A stretch of 34,728 nucleotides of DNA from Bacteroidetes bacterium GWA2_32_17 (GTDB taxonomy: Bacteria > Bacteroidota > Bacteroidia > Bacteroidales > GWA2-32-17), in the NCBI GenBank assembly GCA_001769035.1, contig MENF01000141.1, positions 1 through 34,728 on the forward strand, written 5' to 3'. The notes beneath the pieces were generated by a model, which ran no database searches, was not told the DNA's origin, and was given only the letters and a program-made list of their open reading frames with translations. Below are positions 32,885 to 34,728 of this stretch, one piece after another. The position numbers and the translations under genes were made by a program. Each line of letters starts with the position of its first letter. Position 1 is the stretch's first letter.

Positions 32885-33170
32885 TGGAATATACCATTTT
32901 AGTAATAGAAGAAGCTGAAAACGAGTTAGACGAATCTTTTATTTGGTATGAGACACAAAAAATTGGGCTTGGAGATGAATTTATTCAATATATCCAAATA
33001 TCTTTTGATTTTATAAAAAATCATCCTGAAGCTTCTGAAAAAAAGAAAAAAATATTTATAGACATTTAATGAACAAATTTCCATTTGGAATATACTACAC
33101 AATTGAAAAGAAAGTAAATCAAATTCAAATAATTGCCATATTGCATTTCAAAAGGAATCCCAAAATTTAG
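32884..33170 (+). pseudogene. RelE/ParE-superfamily toxin broken by a frameshift
   Basis: The first part, from ATG 32884, reads EYTILVIEEAENELDESFIW followed by YETQKIGLGDEFI and FIKNHPEA, a classic ParE-like start. The frame ends at TAA 33067. The rest of the family pattern continues in another frame: NIYRHLMNKFPFGIYYTIEK, then VNQIQIIAILHFKRNPK, ending at TAG 33168-33170. The switch falls in the A-rich run at about 33036-33052, a typical slippage or sequencing-error site. A complete toxin would have about 95 residues. ParE/RelE toxins act on gyrase or on ribosome-bound mRNA; the subfamily cannot be fixed here. With the antitoxin start also lost, the pair looks inactive unless the run is misread. 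Confidence 0.85.
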
Positions 33171-33305
33171 CGAAAGAGGTTAAAAAAATAAACAACATTG
33201 TATAATACAGTATGACTTTATATAGTGCGAAGCACCCAGCATGAATTTCATATTTAATAATGTTATCTTATTTCGTTATAGATTGAAGCCATTTTTATTT
33301 TTATT

Positions 33306-34469
33306 ATGAACATTGTTAGAACCTTTAAGCAAAAAATAAAATTCGACCGAAATGAATTTTCCGGTGCCTTTGGCGATATAGGTACCGATTTGCCATTAGT
33401 TATTGGAATGATACTCGCATCTGGACTTGATAGTGCCAGCGTGCTAATTGTTTTTGGTTCAATGCAATTGCTTACTGCATTAATTTATGGAATTCCTATG
33501 CCTGTTCAGCCACTTAAAGCTGTTGCCATGATTGTTATTACTCAAAAAATAGCTCCCGGAGTAATTTATGGCGGTGGATTAGCCATTGGTATTTTAATGC
33601 TTATCTTAACTTTAACTGGCTTAATTGATTTATTAGCTAAATATATTCCTAAAGTAGTTGTTAGAGGAATACAATTTGGATTAGGTATTCAACTTTCATT
33701 AGTCGCTTTAAAACAGTATGTTGTATCAGATTCAATTTCTGGTTATTGGCTTGCAGGTGTTGCTTTTATTATTACAATTATACTACTTGGAAATAGAAAA
33801 TATCCTCCTGCAATTTTTATTATTTTAATTGGCATAGTGTATGCTTTATTTGTCCACTTTAATAGTTTTGATATTGTTAAATCAGTTTCAGTATCATTGC
33901 CAAAATTTTATATTCCTAACTGGACTGATATATTAACAGGATTCTTAATATTAGCAATACCTCAAATTCCATTATCAATTGGAAATTCTATTATTGCTAC
34001 TAAACAAATTGCAAATGATTATTTTCCTGAAAAAAAAATTACAGCCCGAAAAATTAGTTTTACATATTCAATAATAAATATTATAAATTCTTTTTTTGGA
34101 GGTATCCCAACTTGTCATGGCTCGGGTGGAATGGCTGGTCATTATACTTTTGGAGCAAGAACTGGCGGTTCGGTATTTATTTATGGACTTTTGTTTTTAA
34201 CTTTAGGAGTGTTTTTTAGTGGTAGTTTTGAGCAAGTTGTTAAAATTTTTCCTTTGCCAATTTTAGGTGTAATTCTTTTGTTTGAGGGAATTACCCTGAT
34301 GATTTTTATTAAAGACATTATTGATTCAAAGAAAAATTTCTTTATTGCAATTTTGGTTGGGCTTATTGCTGCAGGTTTACCTTATGGGTATTTAATTGGA
34401 ATTATTGTAGGAACAATAATGTATTATATTTCTGATAAAAAAATTAAAAGCTATTTTAAAATTAAATAA
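33306..34469 (+). CDS. MOT1/SulP-type molybdate or sulfate transporter
   Basis: A 387-aa inner-membrane protein with about 10-11 hydrophobic segments. Family markers are clear: EFSGAFGDIGTDLPLVIGM (17-35), then YGIPMPVQPLKAVAM (61-75), and in the second half IPTCHGSGGMAGHYTFGART with Pro268 and His271, matching the duplicated PxxPVQPxK and PxCHGxGG motifs of the MOT1 group. Plant and algal MOT1 proteins carry molybdate; relatives are annotated as sulfate transporters, so the substrate is not settled. No STAS domain is present, as in MOT1 and unlike most SulP carriers. It stands alone, 135 bp after the broken toxin gene. The ATG at 33306 gives the family's usual N-terminus. Confidence 0.88.
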   Translation: MNIVRTFKQKIKFDRNEFSGAFGDIGTDLPLVIGMILASGLDSASVLIVFGSMQLLTALIYGIPMPVQPLKAVAMIVITQKIAPGVIYGGGLAIGILMLILTLTGLIDLLAKYIPKVVVRGIQFGLGIQLSLVALKQYVVSDSISGYWLAGVAFIITIILLGNRKYPPAIFIILIGIVYALFVHFNSFDIVKSVSVSLPKFYIPNWTDILTGFLILAIPQIPLSIGNSIIATKQIANDYFPEKKITARKISFTYSIINIINSFFGGIPTCHGSGGMAGHYTFGARTGGSVFIYGLLFLTLGVFFSGSFEQVVKIFPLPILGVILLFEGITLMIFIKDIIDSKKNFFIAILVGLIAAGLPYGYLIGIIVGTIMYYISDKKIKSYFKIK

Positions 34470-34728
34470 TAGTTATTGGTTAATAACCTAGTAACTTAAT
34501 AACTTAATTACTTAATAACGTGTAATTTGTGATATTGTATAACTTATAAAATTATTTAAGATGAAACAACCATGATTAATTTTTAAACACACAAGGGAAT
34601 GATTATTTTTGAAGAAAATACGCCACAGATTTCACAAATTGACACAGATCCGATAGCTCATATCTTTGCAAAATTAATATTTTTAAATAATTATATCTTT
34701 ACAGAAATAACAATTTTTATGAGCTTAA
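34470..34728. other. Intergenic end of window; possible gene start at the edge
   Basis: Simple repeats (TAACTTAATAACTTAAT) and a CACAGATTTCACAAATTGACACAGAT segment occupy this stretch, with a GATCCGATAGCT half copy of the 9036-9053 palindrome. An ATG at 34719, preceded by AACAATTTTT and by TATATCTTTAC resembling a -7 box, might begin a gene that leaves the window. Only three codons are visible. Confidence 0.35.

Overview
The window comes from an AT-rich member of the Bacteroidota (Bacteroidetes). The main evidence is a complete type IX secretion system (T9SS) core in the order porP/sprF-gldK-gldL-gldM-gldN. A secreted protein with a T9SS C-terminal sorting domain, a FISUMP-domain lipoprotein, a BetR-type regulator, a MOT1-type transporter and Bacteroidota-like -7 promoter boxes (TAnnTTTG) agree with this. 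The porPKLMN order resembles Porphyromonas-type Bacteroidales, but I cannot place the organism below phylum with confidence.

Layout. Positions 1-7.7 kb are mostly minus strand and carry envelope or secreted genes: a T9SS cargo protein, an NAD(P)-binding SDR protein, a FISUMP lipoprotein, a small lipoprotein, a beta-barrel protein, and a CsgG/TolB-like plus barrel protein coupled to a small membrane-anchored protein. From 7.9 to 10.1 kb lie a divergent BetR-type regulator and lgt. A gene-free kilobase full of inverted repeats follows. From 11.1 to 13.4 kb are an MlaF/MlaE lipid ABC transporter pair and a SprT-like metalloprotein. From 13.4 to 14.7 kb is a second gene-free repeat region with a 23-bp x5 tandem array and a hexamer x8 array, followed by GDP-mannose pyrophosphorylase.

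From 15.9 to 26.3 kb, all on the minus strand, lie the T9SS operon, an arginase-fold protein that has lost its metal ligands, and topA. A divergent class A PBP follows. From 29.0 to 31.5 kb are a PhnD-like binding lipoprotein interrupted by one in-frame stop and a sensor histidine kinase. Then come a coiled-coil gene bounded by inverted repeats, a decayed RelE/ParE-type toxin-antitoxin pair, and a MOT1-type transporter.

How the parts fit. Much of the window serves the cell envelope. Lgt lipidates the many lipoproteins (GldK, the FISUMP protein, the PhnD-like protein). PBP1A builds peptidoglycan, MlaEF moves lipids, and GldKN with GldLM forms the powered T9SS that would export cargo such as the first gene's product.

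Most worth a second look: (a) GldL carries a 33-residue hendecad-type tandem repeat expansion; (b) a catalytically dead-looking arginase homologue sits between topA and the T9SS genes; (c) a 220-aa coiled-coil gene is flanked by roughly 50-bp inverted repeats whose end also occurs alone about 21 kb away; (d) nearly every intergenic gap carries hairpin-forming dispersed repeats made of short repeated words, including a 56-bp perfect inverted copy 23 kb apart; (e) three reading frames look broken by small lesions (PhnD-like protein, toxin, antitoxin start). I saw no tRNA, rRNA, CRISPR array or transposase.
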